A DNA stretch of 64,000 nucleotides from Leptospiraceae bacterium. GTDB taxonomy: Bacteria > Spirochaetota > Leptospiria > Leptospirales > Leptonemataceae. A model generated the notes under the pieces. That model did no database searches and was not told the origin of the DNA. It saw only the letters and a program-made list of their open reading frames with translations. A program made the translations under genes and the position numbers. The stretch lies in NCBI GenBank assembly GCA_025059995.1, contig JANXCF010000002.1, positions 372,001 through 436,000 of the forward strand, read 5' to 3'. This document shows, one piece after another, positions 56,259-64,000 of this stretch (positions are counted from its first letter, which is position 1; each line of letters starts with the position of its first letter).

Positions 56259-58201
56259 TTTTTAAGTTCTTCAAAATCATTGACTATGTGATAGTCTGAT
56301 AGTGCATTGAGGATGAATTTTCCGTATTGTTTCTGATAAATTCTTGAGTCCAAAATTGAGATGATCCCTTTATCGGTTTCTGTTCGGATTAACCTTCCCA
56401 TCCCTTGTTTTAGTTTGATGATCATTTCGGGGATTTGAACTGAAAGAAAATAATCACGTTCTTTTTCTTTTTCCATTTCACTTTGGGCTTCTTGTATAGG
56501 ATCAGTTGGCACCAAGAAAGGAAGTTTTACTAAAATCACGCCTTTCAACTTATCGCCTGCTATATCAATTCCTTGACGAAAAGTATCAAGCCCAAACAAA
56601 ACAGAATTTTTATTTTCCAAATAGTTTTTCAATGCCATAGGAGCTCCCAAGATTTCTTGAGAGAAAATCTTTATGTTTCTGGACAGAAGATAATTCTTGT
56701 ATTCATCAAGTATGGTTAACTTTTTATAAACATCATTGAGGGTTTTTTTTGATGTAAAAATTACTAAGATGTTTCCTTGTAGCAACTCCAAGTGACGAAA
56801 AATTTCTTTAGTTATGTTTTCTACATATTGAGGTGAATCAGGGTTTAAATTTTTGGGAATATAAACTAAGGCTTGTTTTTTATACACAAAAGGAGATGGA
56901 ACTAAAATGCTATTATATCTAAATTGATCTTTTGCATAATCATCTAATCCGACTTTTTCATTGAAATAATTGAACTTTTGATTTACAGAAAGGGTAGCGG
57001 AAGTAAAGATCACACAATTTAATACTTGCAGAAATTTTTCTTTAATGTCAGAACCAACTTCAACAGGGGTAATGCAGATTCTTCCATCTAATCCCGAAGG
57101 ATCAGACTCAAAATAATGAACGTAATTGTATTTCGGTCCTTCATATAAGGTGTTCAGGATATTCTCAATCTGGTTTAAGTATGCTTTTGATTGTTCTAAC
57201 TCCAATTCTTTTTTATTTCTCTCTTCAGTTTTAGATTCTGGGAACAACTCTAATATGTGATTTTGTTTGTTTTCTAATTCGCCTTTTATATCAATTAATT
57301 GATTAAGCAAGCTCAACAAAGAAGGATGATGAATACGATTCTTGATTCTGATTTTTAATTCTTGATTTTGGTGATTCGAAAAAATTTGTTTTTTGATTTC
57401 ATTGAAAAACTCATCGATCAATCCCACGTTCGGGATTTGATGTTTTTTAAAAAAAGATTTTAGTTCTTGTGATGACAAACATTGAAGGCTTTGTTCCCGA
57501 AAAATCTGGGGGAATGAATGAGCCTCGTCGATAATTGCTATTTCGAATTTTGGAAGTAACGTAAAGTTACTTATGATATGGGAAGCAAGAAGATGGTGAT
57601 TCACAATGAGAATTTTGGCTTTTTCCCATTTTTTCTTTTCAAGAAAGTAGTATGATATATTGAAATTAGGACATTGATTTTTTAAGCATAAATCGGGAAT
57701 TCTCACAACTTCATCGATAAAATTTTTTGGTAATTCTTTGGGATATTCAAAAATCAACCCTCTTTGGGTTTGCTTTTCCCATTCTTTAAAGTCCTCAATC
57801 TCTACTTTATCCGAAAACTTGGATACTTGTTCAGAATTTAAAAATTCCTGAAGCCTTCTTTTACATATATAATTCATGGAACCAAAGGCAATTTCTGCAT
57901 GGATTTTGGTTTGTAGAACCTTTTCAACTATAGGTAAGTCTTTGTATAGGATTTGATTTTGGAGAGTTTTGGTTTCGGTACTGATTAAGATTTTTTCATT
58001 TTGAGTAGCAAGGATACTTGCAATAAGGTAAGCAAGGGTTTTTCCCGTTCCTGTTCCAGCTTCTGCTACTAAAAAAGATTCTTCTTGGATTGCTTGATAA
58101 ATGGCTTCTGCTAATCGAACTTGACTTTCTCGGATTTGGTAATTAGGAAAGATTTGTTTCCATAAATTAGCATTTTCAAATATCGGTCTCACTTTGTCCA
58201 T
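56225..58201 (-). CDS. dinG: DinG/XPD-family ATP-dependent helicase
   Basis: A 658-residue superfamily 2 helicase. Walker A AGTGTGKT is at 48-55, DEAH at 225-228 (IIDEAHSF), and later motifs include FTSATLSV, QGIDIAGDK and QGMGRLIRT. In DinG four cysteines bind a 4Fe-4S cluster with C-x4-C-x5-C spacing in the last three. Here Cys113, Cys172 and Cys177 are present, but the fourth position is Ser183. The cluster may be absent, three-coordinate or use serine. DinG relatives unwind R-loops, forks or G-quadruplexes. The start overlaps the TPR gene by 26 bases and the end overlaps the next gene by 34. Confidence 0.9.
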   Translation of the reverse strand: MDKVRPIFENANLWKQIFPNYQIRESQVRLAEAIYQAIQEESFLVAEAGTGTGKTLAYLIASILATQNEKILISTETKTLQNQILYKDLPIVEKVLQTKIHAEIAFGSMNYICKRRLQEFLNSEQVSKFSDKVEIEDFKEWEKQTQRGLIFEYPKELPKNFIDEVVRIPDLCLKNQCPNFNISYYFLEKKKWEKAKILIVNHHLLASHIISNFTLLPKFEIAIIDEAHSFPQIFREQSLQCLSSQELKSFFKKHQIPNVGLIDEFFNEIKKQIFSNHQNQELKIRIKNRIHHPSLLSLLNQLIDIKGELENKQNHILELFPESKTEERNKKELELEQSKAYLNQIENILNTLYEGPKYNYVHYFESDPSGLDGRICITPVEVGSDIKEKFLQVLNCVIFTSATLSVNQKFNYFNEKVGLDDYAKDQFRYNSILVPSPFVYKKQALVYIPKNLNPDSPQYVENITKEIFRHLELLQGNILVIFTSKKTLNDVYKKLTILDEYKNYLLSRNIKIFSQEILGAPMALKNYLENKNSVLFGLDTFRQGIDIAGDKLKGVILVKLPFLVPTDPIQEAQSEMEKEKERDYFLSVQIPEMIIKLKQGMGRLIRTETDKGIISILDSRIYQKQYGKFILNALSDYHIVNDFEELKKCYQENILVNL

Positions 58202-58652
58202 ATTTTTGATGAATGATTTCTCTCAAATAGATTGCAGGTAAATAATTACTAGCAATTCGTAAACAAAAGTTTATACATTGTATACTTCTTTCTGGTTTGT
58301 TTTGTAGAAAGTAAATCCAAGACAATATATAATAAACATGGGATTTTGTTTGTTTGTCGAGATAGGGTAGATATCTTTGTAACCACTTCAAAGCCTTTGG
58401 ATATTCTTGGTTGAGAAATAGTAATTGCAAATAATGGATTTTTAAGTGATAATCTTTTTTATTTTTCCAGATCAACTTAAAAAGATGCTTTTTTGCCTTT
58501 TCTAAATCTTTTCGAAAATATGTGTAGTATTCACTCATTAGGTAATTTCCATAATTTGGTTCTACTTCTAGAATGTGATGTAACAAATATTCAATTTGAT
58601 CCCTTTGTTGAGAGGATAATGCTTTTTGGATATAATCCAAATAATAATTCAT
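58176..58652 (-). CDS. TPR-like protein
   Basis: A 158-residue all-helical protein with about three to four TPR-type repeats, for example LMSEYYTYFRKDLEKAKKHL, LLFLNQEYPKALKWLQRYL and LSWIYFLQNKPERSIQCINF (each about 34 residues apart). No signal peptide or other domain. It lies between dxs (72 bases upstream) and the DinG-like helicase, overlapping the helicase start by 26 bases, so both are probably translated from one message. TPR proteins bind other proteins; the partner is unknown. Confidence 0.68.
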   Translation of the reverse strand: MNYYLDYIQKALSSQQRDQIEYLLHHILEVEPNYGNYLMSEYYTYFRKDLEKAKKHLFKLIWKNKKDYHLKIHYLQLLFLNQEYPKALKWLQRYLPYLDKQTKSHVYYILSWIYFLQNKPERSIQCINFCLRIASNYLPAIYLREIIHQKYGQSETDI

Positions 58653-58724
58653 AAGTTCAATTTTAGATAAATAAATAAAATTTAAAGCAAATTTATAAAT
58701 TAATTTAAAAAATGAATTTAAAAC

Positions 58725-60650
58725 CTAAAATGAAATCGCACTTTTTACTTCTTTTTCAAAGACTTCGAACAAGTATTGGCTGATATTTTTGCTACTTATA
58801 CCATATTTATCAAAAATTTCATTTCTTGTTCCATGTTCTATAGGTAATGATGGGAAGGCAAAGGTTTTTAAGTGTTTGCCTTTTGCTTCAGGAGAGAGTT
58901 GTTCTAGGATTGCCATTGAGGCACTGGCAAATTCGTATGAATCTTCAATGAATATCAAAAATTGGGCATTTTTGATGGTATTTTCTAAAGCATTTTTATC
59001 AAAGGGTTTGACCCACCTCATGGCAATCAATACCGATTGATAACTTTCTTTTCTCAAGATTTGTTGTAGTTCTAACCCAACACTTCTCATTACTCCAATA
59101 GTGACTATTGCCACTGTGACTTTTGTAGGATGATTTGTGCTGTATAAAATTTCTGGAGTTAGATTTGATACATCTACTTCTTGAGATAAATTGTCTATGT
59201 TTTCTTCTGCTTTTGGGAAACGAATGGCAATGGGGCCGAGTTCATCTTTTTCAACGAATTTCAATATGGCTTGTAACTCAGCTCCTGTTGCTGGTGCATA
59301 TAATCTCAAATTGGGGATAGCATATAAATACCCTAAGTCATAAAGTCCTTGATGAGTCTCTCCATCAGGTCCTACACATCCTCCACGATCGATCACCAGT
59401 TTAACAGGTAAATTCATCAGAGCTACGTCTTGAATAAGTTGATCAATGCCACGATTCAAAAAAGTAGAGTAGATACACATATAAGGAACTAAACCGCCTG
59501 ATGCTAGAGCTCCCGAAAAAGCAATAGAATGTTGCTCAGCAATACCCACATCAAAAACACGATTAGGGAAGGTTTCGTGAAGTTTCCTCAAGCCTGAACC
59601 TTCAATCATAGCAGGAGTGATAGCTACAGCTCTTGGATTTTTTTTGAAAATTTCTATCAAAGTTTTTCCAACAATATTACTAAAACTAATAGAATTGGGG
59701 TTCTCTTTTGTGAGAATACCATCATTTCGGTTGAACTTTGTCACACTATGAAATTCTACGGGATTTTTCTCAGCAGGTTGGTATCCTTTTCCTTTTTGGG
59801 TGATTACATGCAAGAGAATGGGACCTTTCATGATTTTTACTTTTTTGAGGGCTTCAATCAGCTCTTTCAAGTTATGACCGTCGATAGGACCAAAATATCG
59901 AAAACCAAAATCTTCAAAAAGACTTCCTGGAAGTAAAAAGTCTTTGATAGCACGCTCAAACTTCTCAGAAAAAAATTTCAAAGCAGGTCCTATGATTGGA
60001 AGCCAATAGAGAAACTTATACCACAATACACGGGATTTGTTATAGAAATTCGACATGACAATTTTATTCAAGTATTGGTTCAAAGCACCAACGTTCTTTG
60101 AAATGGACATGTCATTATCGTTCAATATAACTAAGCAATCGGTTTGGATGTGCCCAGCGTGATTAAGAGCTTCAAAAGCCATGCCACTAGCAATTGAAGC
60201 ATCACCAATAACAGCAATACACTTATAGTCCTCGCCCTTGAGATCACGTGCTATGGCTTCTCCTACAACTTGAGAAATCGATGTTCCCGCATGCCCAGTA
60301 TTGAATAAGTCATATTCTGATTCTTCCCGCTTGGGAAAACCTGAGATTCCTTTGAATTTTCTAACGCTTTTCAGTTGATGTTTTCGTCCTGTGAGAATTT
60401 TGTGAGGATACGTTTGATGACCAGTGTCCCAAATCAATTTATCTTTTGGGGTGTTAAAGACATAGTGTAATGCCACAGTGAGTTCTACTACCCCCAAATT
60501 TGAGGCAAAATGACCTCCTGTTTCTGAGACTGTTTCGATCAGATATTCTCGTATATCCTGACAAAGGAAATTTAACTCTTTGAGAGAAAAGTTTCTGAAG
60601 TCTTCTGGATAATCGACTTTGCTTAAATATGGATATTTACTAGGATTCAT
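58725..60650 (-). CDS. dxs: 1-deoxy-D-xylulose-5-phosphate synthase
   Basis: First enzyme of the MEP route to isoprenoids; joins pyruvate and glyceraldehyde 3-phosphate with thiamine diphosphate. The protein is 641 residues, full length. HFASNLGVVELT and DTGHQTYPHK lie at the N-terminus. The ThDP/Mg motif is GDASIASGM through NDNDMSIS. The second, transketolase-like domain carries FDVGIAEQHSIAFSGALA with the catalytic Glu, and YSTFLNRGIDQLIQDVAL. TGAGGTT precedes the ATG. It starts 14 bases after the adenylate cyclase gene on the same strand. Its presence implies MEP rather than mevalonate synthesis, at least in part, feeding undecaprenyl phosphate and quinones. Confidence 0.96.
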   Translation of the reverse strand: MNPSKYPYLSKVDYPEDFRNFSLKELNFLCQDIREYLIETVSETGGHFASNLGVVELTVALHYVFNTPKDKLIWDTGHQTYPHKILTGRKHQLKSVRKFKGISGFPKREESEYDLFNTGHAGTSISQVVGEAIARDLKGEDYKCIAVIGDASIASGMAFEALNHAGHIQTDCLVILNDNDMSISKNVGALNQYLNKIVMSNFYNKSRVLWYKFLYWLPIIGPALKFFSEKFERAIKDFLLPGSLFEDFGFRYFGPIDGHNLKELIEALKKVKIMKGPILLHVITQKGKGYQPAEKNPVEFHSVTKFNRNDGILTKENPNSISFSNIVGKTLIEIFKKNPRAVAITPAMIEGSGLRKLHETFPNRVFDVGIAEQHSIAFSGALASGGLVPYMCIYSTFLNRGIDQLIQDVALMNLPVKLVIDRGGCVGPDGETHQGLYDLGYLYAIPNLRLYAPATGAELQAILKFVEKDELGPIAIRFPKAEENIDNLSQEVDVSNLTPEILYSTNHPTKVTVAIVTIGVMRSVGLELQQILRKESYQSVLIAMRWVKPFDKNALENTIKNAQFLIFIEDSYEFASASMAILEQLSPEAKGKHLKTFAFPSLPIEHGTRNEIFDKYGISSKNISQYLFEVFEKEVKSAISF

Positions 60651-60664
60651 ATTTTAACCTCATC

Positions 60665-63364
60665 TTAAGTTTTTTTAGTGGAAATTTTTAGTTTTTCGAA
60701 GTCTTCTTCGTTTACAAGTCCCATGAGTTCATAAATTCTTACGGGTTCTAATTTGCCTTTTACCCGAACCAAATCGAGTTCTCGTGCGTATACTCTATCT
60801 TTCACTCTTTCATAAGTAAATTCAGAAATACATATTTGGACACCATAAGTTTTTGTAGTTCCTTCTAATCGTGAACCCAAATTTACAGTATCTCCCATCA
60901 CCGTATAATCCATTCTACGACTTGATCCCATATTACCTACAACTGCAGGACCCGTGTTGATTCCAATACCAATATCAAGCACTGGAATGTTTCTTTCTTT
61001 CCATCGTTGTTGCAATTCCTTGAGCTTTTTAGCTTGAGCTAATGCAGCAACGCATGCATAATAGGCGTGATCATCGTTGGGTGTTGGTGCACCCCAAAAT
61101 GCCATAATGGCATCCCCCATGTATTTATCAATCGTTCCTCGGTAATCTATAATCAGTTCAGTCATTTCTGATAAATATTCATTAATCAAATTAACCAAAT
61201 CTTCTGGTGTGAGTCTTTCTGAAACAGTTGTAAAACCACGAACATCAGAGAAAAATACTGTGATTTCTCTTTTTGAACCTCCTAAGGTGATTGCATCCGG
61301 ATTGTTTAATAATTCTTCAACCACATCTTGAGACACAAACTTAGAGAATGTAGTTCGAATGAATTTTACGTTTTCTTCTTCTGTAAGGACGCGGAAACCG
61401 ACAAAAGCAATTAATTGTGTGAATTGGAGAATAATTACAGTTGGGTAAATATGAAGTAGACTAAACTGATTAAAGGTAATGAAAAATGTTATAAAACTAT
61501 AGGCAAGTGCAATTATCACAAATAAGATATAATTATAAGTGGTTTTAACGAAGGGATGATAAGTTCCCATGATAAGGCTTACTATCAATAAAATCAAAAA
61601 ATTTATAGAATCTGGCACTGTATAAGCAAAATCTTGATTCAAAATCGTATTGATGGCATAAGCATGATGTTCTATACCTGCCATATCACCATAAGGAGAT
61701 AAATGAATATCTTGAGCTGTTCCCACGCCAGTGGCATAATACATGGCTATGAGGGTAATTTTATTTGAGTAATATGCACTAGCATCATCTTGAGACAATT
61801 CAGTGACTTCTAGAATTTCTCTTGATTTAAAGCAATACCTTCCTCCGCGGAAATTGATGTTCATTCGTCCAGCTAGGTCTATAGGAATGATAATTTCTCT
61901 TTGAGGATTGGGTTTTGCCATGATGTCGTAAGTAATTTCTTTTAAGGTTTTGAAATCAAACTTTGTGAAGGTTTTTTCAGGAATATTTTTAAGTTTTACA
62001 TATCCCTCTAAAAAGTCGACTTCAATGTCTTTTTTGATGTCAATACCATAATACTTGGCTACTGCAATCAAATCTATCCCAGGATAAAAATAGTCATCTT
62101 TATTGGGGTCATAATCAGGACTGGTAGCTCTTTCTGAGTTCACTATCCTCGCTACTAAAGGAACTTGACGATTGATACCTGTTTCAGGCTTTAGAATGTT
62201 TGCATAACCCATGCCATCTAAGTATATTGCAATTTTTTCTATTGGTGGGACAGGAAGTTTTCCCCATACAATGGCATATTCTCCGTTTTTAATGTTTGTA
62301 AGACGTTCTTTTTCATTAAGAATTGCTAAACGTTTCTCGTAATTGACAATTTTAGGTCTTGATTCATCTGTAGTTTCGATGGGATAGTCAGCTAAAATAA
62401 TATTTTTGTTTTTTTGTAGAGCTTCTGATAAAATATCCACCTGACTCTTTAAGATTTGATTTTTGTTCAAGGGTCTACACTCAAATAAGACACCGCAATG
62501 GGAACCACCGTAAATTCCTTTATTGTCCAAAAAGCTAATATCGAAAAGAAGGATATTATTTTCTGCTTTGTTTAATTTGTTGATAACTTCTGCATAAATC
62601 CCCCAATCGATTGGCCAATTTCCTTGTAGCTTTTCAAGCGTTACATTTGTGATTCCTAAAATTTCGATGTCTTCTCTAACTAAGGGAGGGTTAGGAGCAA
62701 AGACTGTGAGTTTTTTCCCCGTTGCATCGTAGGGAGCTTGGCAATAAGGCAACCCTGATTCGAGATGAATGCTTCTTCCTGGATTTCTTAACCAGTTGTA
62801 TTTTAATGAATGAAAGGTTTCTTCTAAGTAATGCAAAAAAGGAACTTTCAAAAGTAAAATCCCAAATAAAAACCCAATTACTAAACTAAGAAGAATACTT
62901 CCTATGATTTCTTTGAATTGTTTTTTTTCAGATACTATTCTATACAGAAACCATGCTGATATCAAAATTAAAAAGAAATTCCACCAAAGCAAAAAAGTAA
63001 ACAAATCAGGAGAAACAAAATCAATCAAGGGAAAAATTGCTTTAATTTGGTGAACCCAACTGTCTGGTTCTAAAAAATACAAATAGAAAAAAAACAAAAC
63101 AGAAATCCCAAATACAATAAGCGAAAAGAGTTCATTGAGATTCCATTTCTTTTCTTTGGTCCTTTTTAAAATCTTTGGCTCAAAGTAAAAAACAACCCCC
63201 AAAAACAAAAGCCCAAGTCCAATAGTAAAATATACATCTTGAAAGAAATGAACATAGTTTATGAGATAACTACTTTTGATTTCAATCAAAATAAATAGAA
63301 AAATTGGCATGAGAATAAGTATAGAAAGGGATGTAATGAATAAATACTTTGCTATTCTTTTCAT
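60665..63364 (-). CDS. CHASE2-domain class III adenylate cyclase
   Basis: An 899-residue membrane signalling enzyme. Several N-terminal helices (within residues 1-180) precede an extracytoplasmic CHASE2 sensor domain (about 225-585). Two to three further helices (about 588-660) lead to a cytoplasmic cyclase domain (about 695-885). The cyclase has both metal aspartates (FFSDVRGF and GDAIMAFW), the adenine-specifying Lys in DKYMGD and Asp in RMDYTVMGD, and the transition-state Arg in NLGSRLE, so it should be active and make cAMP. AAAGGAATT precedes the ATG. It sits between trpA and dxs on the same strand. The CHASE2 ligand is unknown. Confidence 0.93.
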   Translation of the reverse strand: MKRIAKYLFITSLSILILMPIFLFILIEIKSSYLINYVHFFQDVYFTIGLGLLFLGVVFYFEPKILKRTKEKKWNLNELFSLIVFGISVLFFFYLYFLEPDSWVHQIKAIFPLIDFVSPDLFTFLLWWNFFLILISAWFLYRIVSEKKQFKEIIGSILLSLVIGFLFGILLLKVPFLHYLEETFHSLKYNWLRNPGRSIHLESGLPYCQAPYDATGKKLTVFAPNPPLVREDIEILGITNVTLEKLQGNWPIDWGIYAEVINKLNKAENNILLFDISFLDNKGIYGGSHCGVLFECRPLNKNQILKSQVDILSEALQKNKNIILADYPIETTDESRPKIVNYEKRLAILNEKERLTNIKNGEYAIVWGKLPVPPIEKIAIYLDGMGYANILKPETGINRQVPLVARIVNSERATSPDYDPNKDDYFYPGIDLIAVAKYYGIDIKKDIEVDFLEGYVKLKNIPEKTFTKFDFKTLKEITYDIMAKPNPQREIIIPIDLAGRMNINFRGGRYCFKSREILEVTELSQDDASAYYSNKITLIAMYYATGVGTAQDIHLSPYGDMAGIEHHAYAINTILNQDFAYTVPDSINFLILLIVSLIMGTYHPFVKTTYNYILFVIIALAYSFITFFITFNQFSLLHIYPTVIILQFTQLIAFVGFRVLTEEENVKFIRTTFSKFVSQDVVEELLNNPDAITLGGSKREITVFFSDVRGFTTVSERLTPEDLVNLINEYLSEMTELIIDYRGTIDKYMGDAIMAFWGAPTPNDDHAYYACVAALAQAKKLKELQQRWKERNIPVLDIGIGINTGPAVVGNMGSSRRMDYTVMGDTVNLGSRLEGTTKTYGVQICISEFTYERVKDRVYARELDLVRVKGKLEPVRIYELMGLVNEEDFEKLKISTKKT

Positions 63365-63400
63365 ATTAATTCCTTTTATTTATTGTCTGCTAAATGTGGT

Positions 63401-64000
63401 TTAAATATTTCCATTTAAAGATAAATGATCAACGAAATTTTTTGTGATTTGGAAGATTTGCTGGTACAACATATCAAGCCTTTGGCTTTCAATGAGTTCT
63501 TCTATGATTTTGTGATTTAAACTACCAACGATGATTCCATCGAATAAATTTTTGAGTTTTTCAACTTGTTCTGTCTTACTGATACCAAAACCCGCAAAAA
63601 TAGGGAGATTTGTTAGTGATTGTAAAAGCGATATTCTTTCAATAAAATCATCAGGTAATTCTTCTCGGATACCTGTGACCCCCAAGCTGGTGATGTAATA
63701 CACAAATCCTGAACCTTTCTCTAAAATTTTCTTTGCTCTTTTGAACTTCGTATTGGGAGCTATCATTGGAATAAGGGCAATGTCAATTTCTAATGAGTGA
63801 ATATTTTTTTGTAATTCTTCGGCTTCGGGTGAATCTAAGGGAAGGTCTGGGATTACCAAAGCTCGAATACCTAATTCGTAGGCTTTTTTTAAAAAAGCTT
63901 CACCCAAAAAGGCATTTTGTGATTTTTTGTATTGAAAGATGGGATTGAAATACGTTAAGTAAACTAAAGGGATTTCTGGTGCATAATTGTGGATCTTTTG
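63401..64000 (-). CDS. trpA: Tryptophan synthase alpha subunit (C-terminal 199 residues, start beyond window)
   Basis: Cleaves indole-3-glycerol phosphate to indole. The frame is open to the right edge: KIHNYAPEIPLVYLTYFNPIFQYKK precedes the part normally quoted, with the TrpA landmarks TYFNPIFQY, VIPDLPLDS, MIAPNTKFKRAKKI, GFVYYITSLGVTG and IFAGFGISK followed by the phosphate-binding GIIVGS. The N-terminal catalytic Glu and Asp lie outside. An internal ATG at about 63905 is not the start, because conserved sequence continues upstream of it. It is followed 36 bases later by the cyclase gene; other trp genes would be expected to the right. Confidence 0.93.
   Translation of the reverse strand, partial: QKIHNYAPEIPLVYLTYFNPIFQYKKSQNAFLGEAFLKKAYELGIRALVIPDLPLDSPEAEELQKNIHSLEIDIALIPMIAPNTKFKRAKKILEKGSGFVYYITSLGVTGIREELPDDFIERISLLQSLTNLPIFAGFGISKTEQVEKLKNLFDGIIVGSLNHKIIEELIESQRLDMLYQQIFQITKNFVDHLSLNGNI

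Overview
The window is 64 kb of AT-rich, gene-dense, apparently chromosomal DNA. It carries about 53 protein genes, has no gap above 300 bases, and shows no rRNA, tRNA, CRISPR array, insertion sequence or prophage. The gene content suggests a Gram-negative spirochaete of the order Leptospirales. It has the heptose-synthesis pair of an LPS-bearing envelope, spirochaete-style lipoprotein signals, a CHASE2-type class III adenylate cyclase, a hisZ-purA pair with a 4-base overlap, an fmt-PASTA pair, and a protein resembling the Leptospira DUF1577 family. The assignment is inferred from gene content and remembered gene orders; no database was searched.

Bases 1-3875 hold a minus-strand fatty-acid operon: fabD, a divergent enoyl-ACP reductase, fabA, fabG, a fabZ-like dehydratase and the start of a FabB-like synthase. 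FabA plus a FabB-like enzyme points to the oxygen-independent route to unsaturated fatty acids. Bases 4029-5114 encode a GAF-GGDEF diguanylate cyclase. Bases 5944-17345 form an envelope operon: an AsmA-like inner-membrane protein, a small lipoprotein and a 2610-residue lipoprotein with a beta-propeller, a long TPR solenoid and possible degenerate CHAT-like modules. Bases 17375-28442 carry an MFS transporter, a nitronate monooxygenase-type flavoprotein, MsrB, a B12-dependent ribonucleotide reductase, an OmpA-like protein and MnmA.

Bases 28602-43132 mix carbohydrate and surface functions (GH31 glucosidase, GT-C mannosyltransferase-like protein), a degenerate receiver paired with a PilZ/DUF1577-like protein, a secreted endonuclease I, Pth, a PEBP protein, an M28-PDZ peptidase, an AEC transporter, Fmt, a PASTA protein and a DUF2231 membrane protein. 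Bases 43173-52622 contain purA and hisZ, then a plus-strand operon linking a membrane sensor-like protein and a STAS/coiled-coil/zinc-ribbon protein to the lipid II flippase MurJ, followed by an aldehyde dehydrogenase, HisC and a START-like secreted protein.

Bases 52619-64000 are all minus strand: trpA (cut by the window end), the CHASE2 adenylate cyclase, dxs, a TPR protein, a DinG-like helicase, an exported protein, the split heptose kinase and adenylyltransferase, and an SQR-like flavoprotein. The most interesting signals are the giant lipoprotein operon, the STAS/zinc-ribbon/MurJ operon, the unusual fab cluster, a helicase that kept three of the four iron-sulfur cysteines, and a recurring ATTGA-N8-TCAAT element overlapping the predicted promoters of three redox or aldehyde genes.
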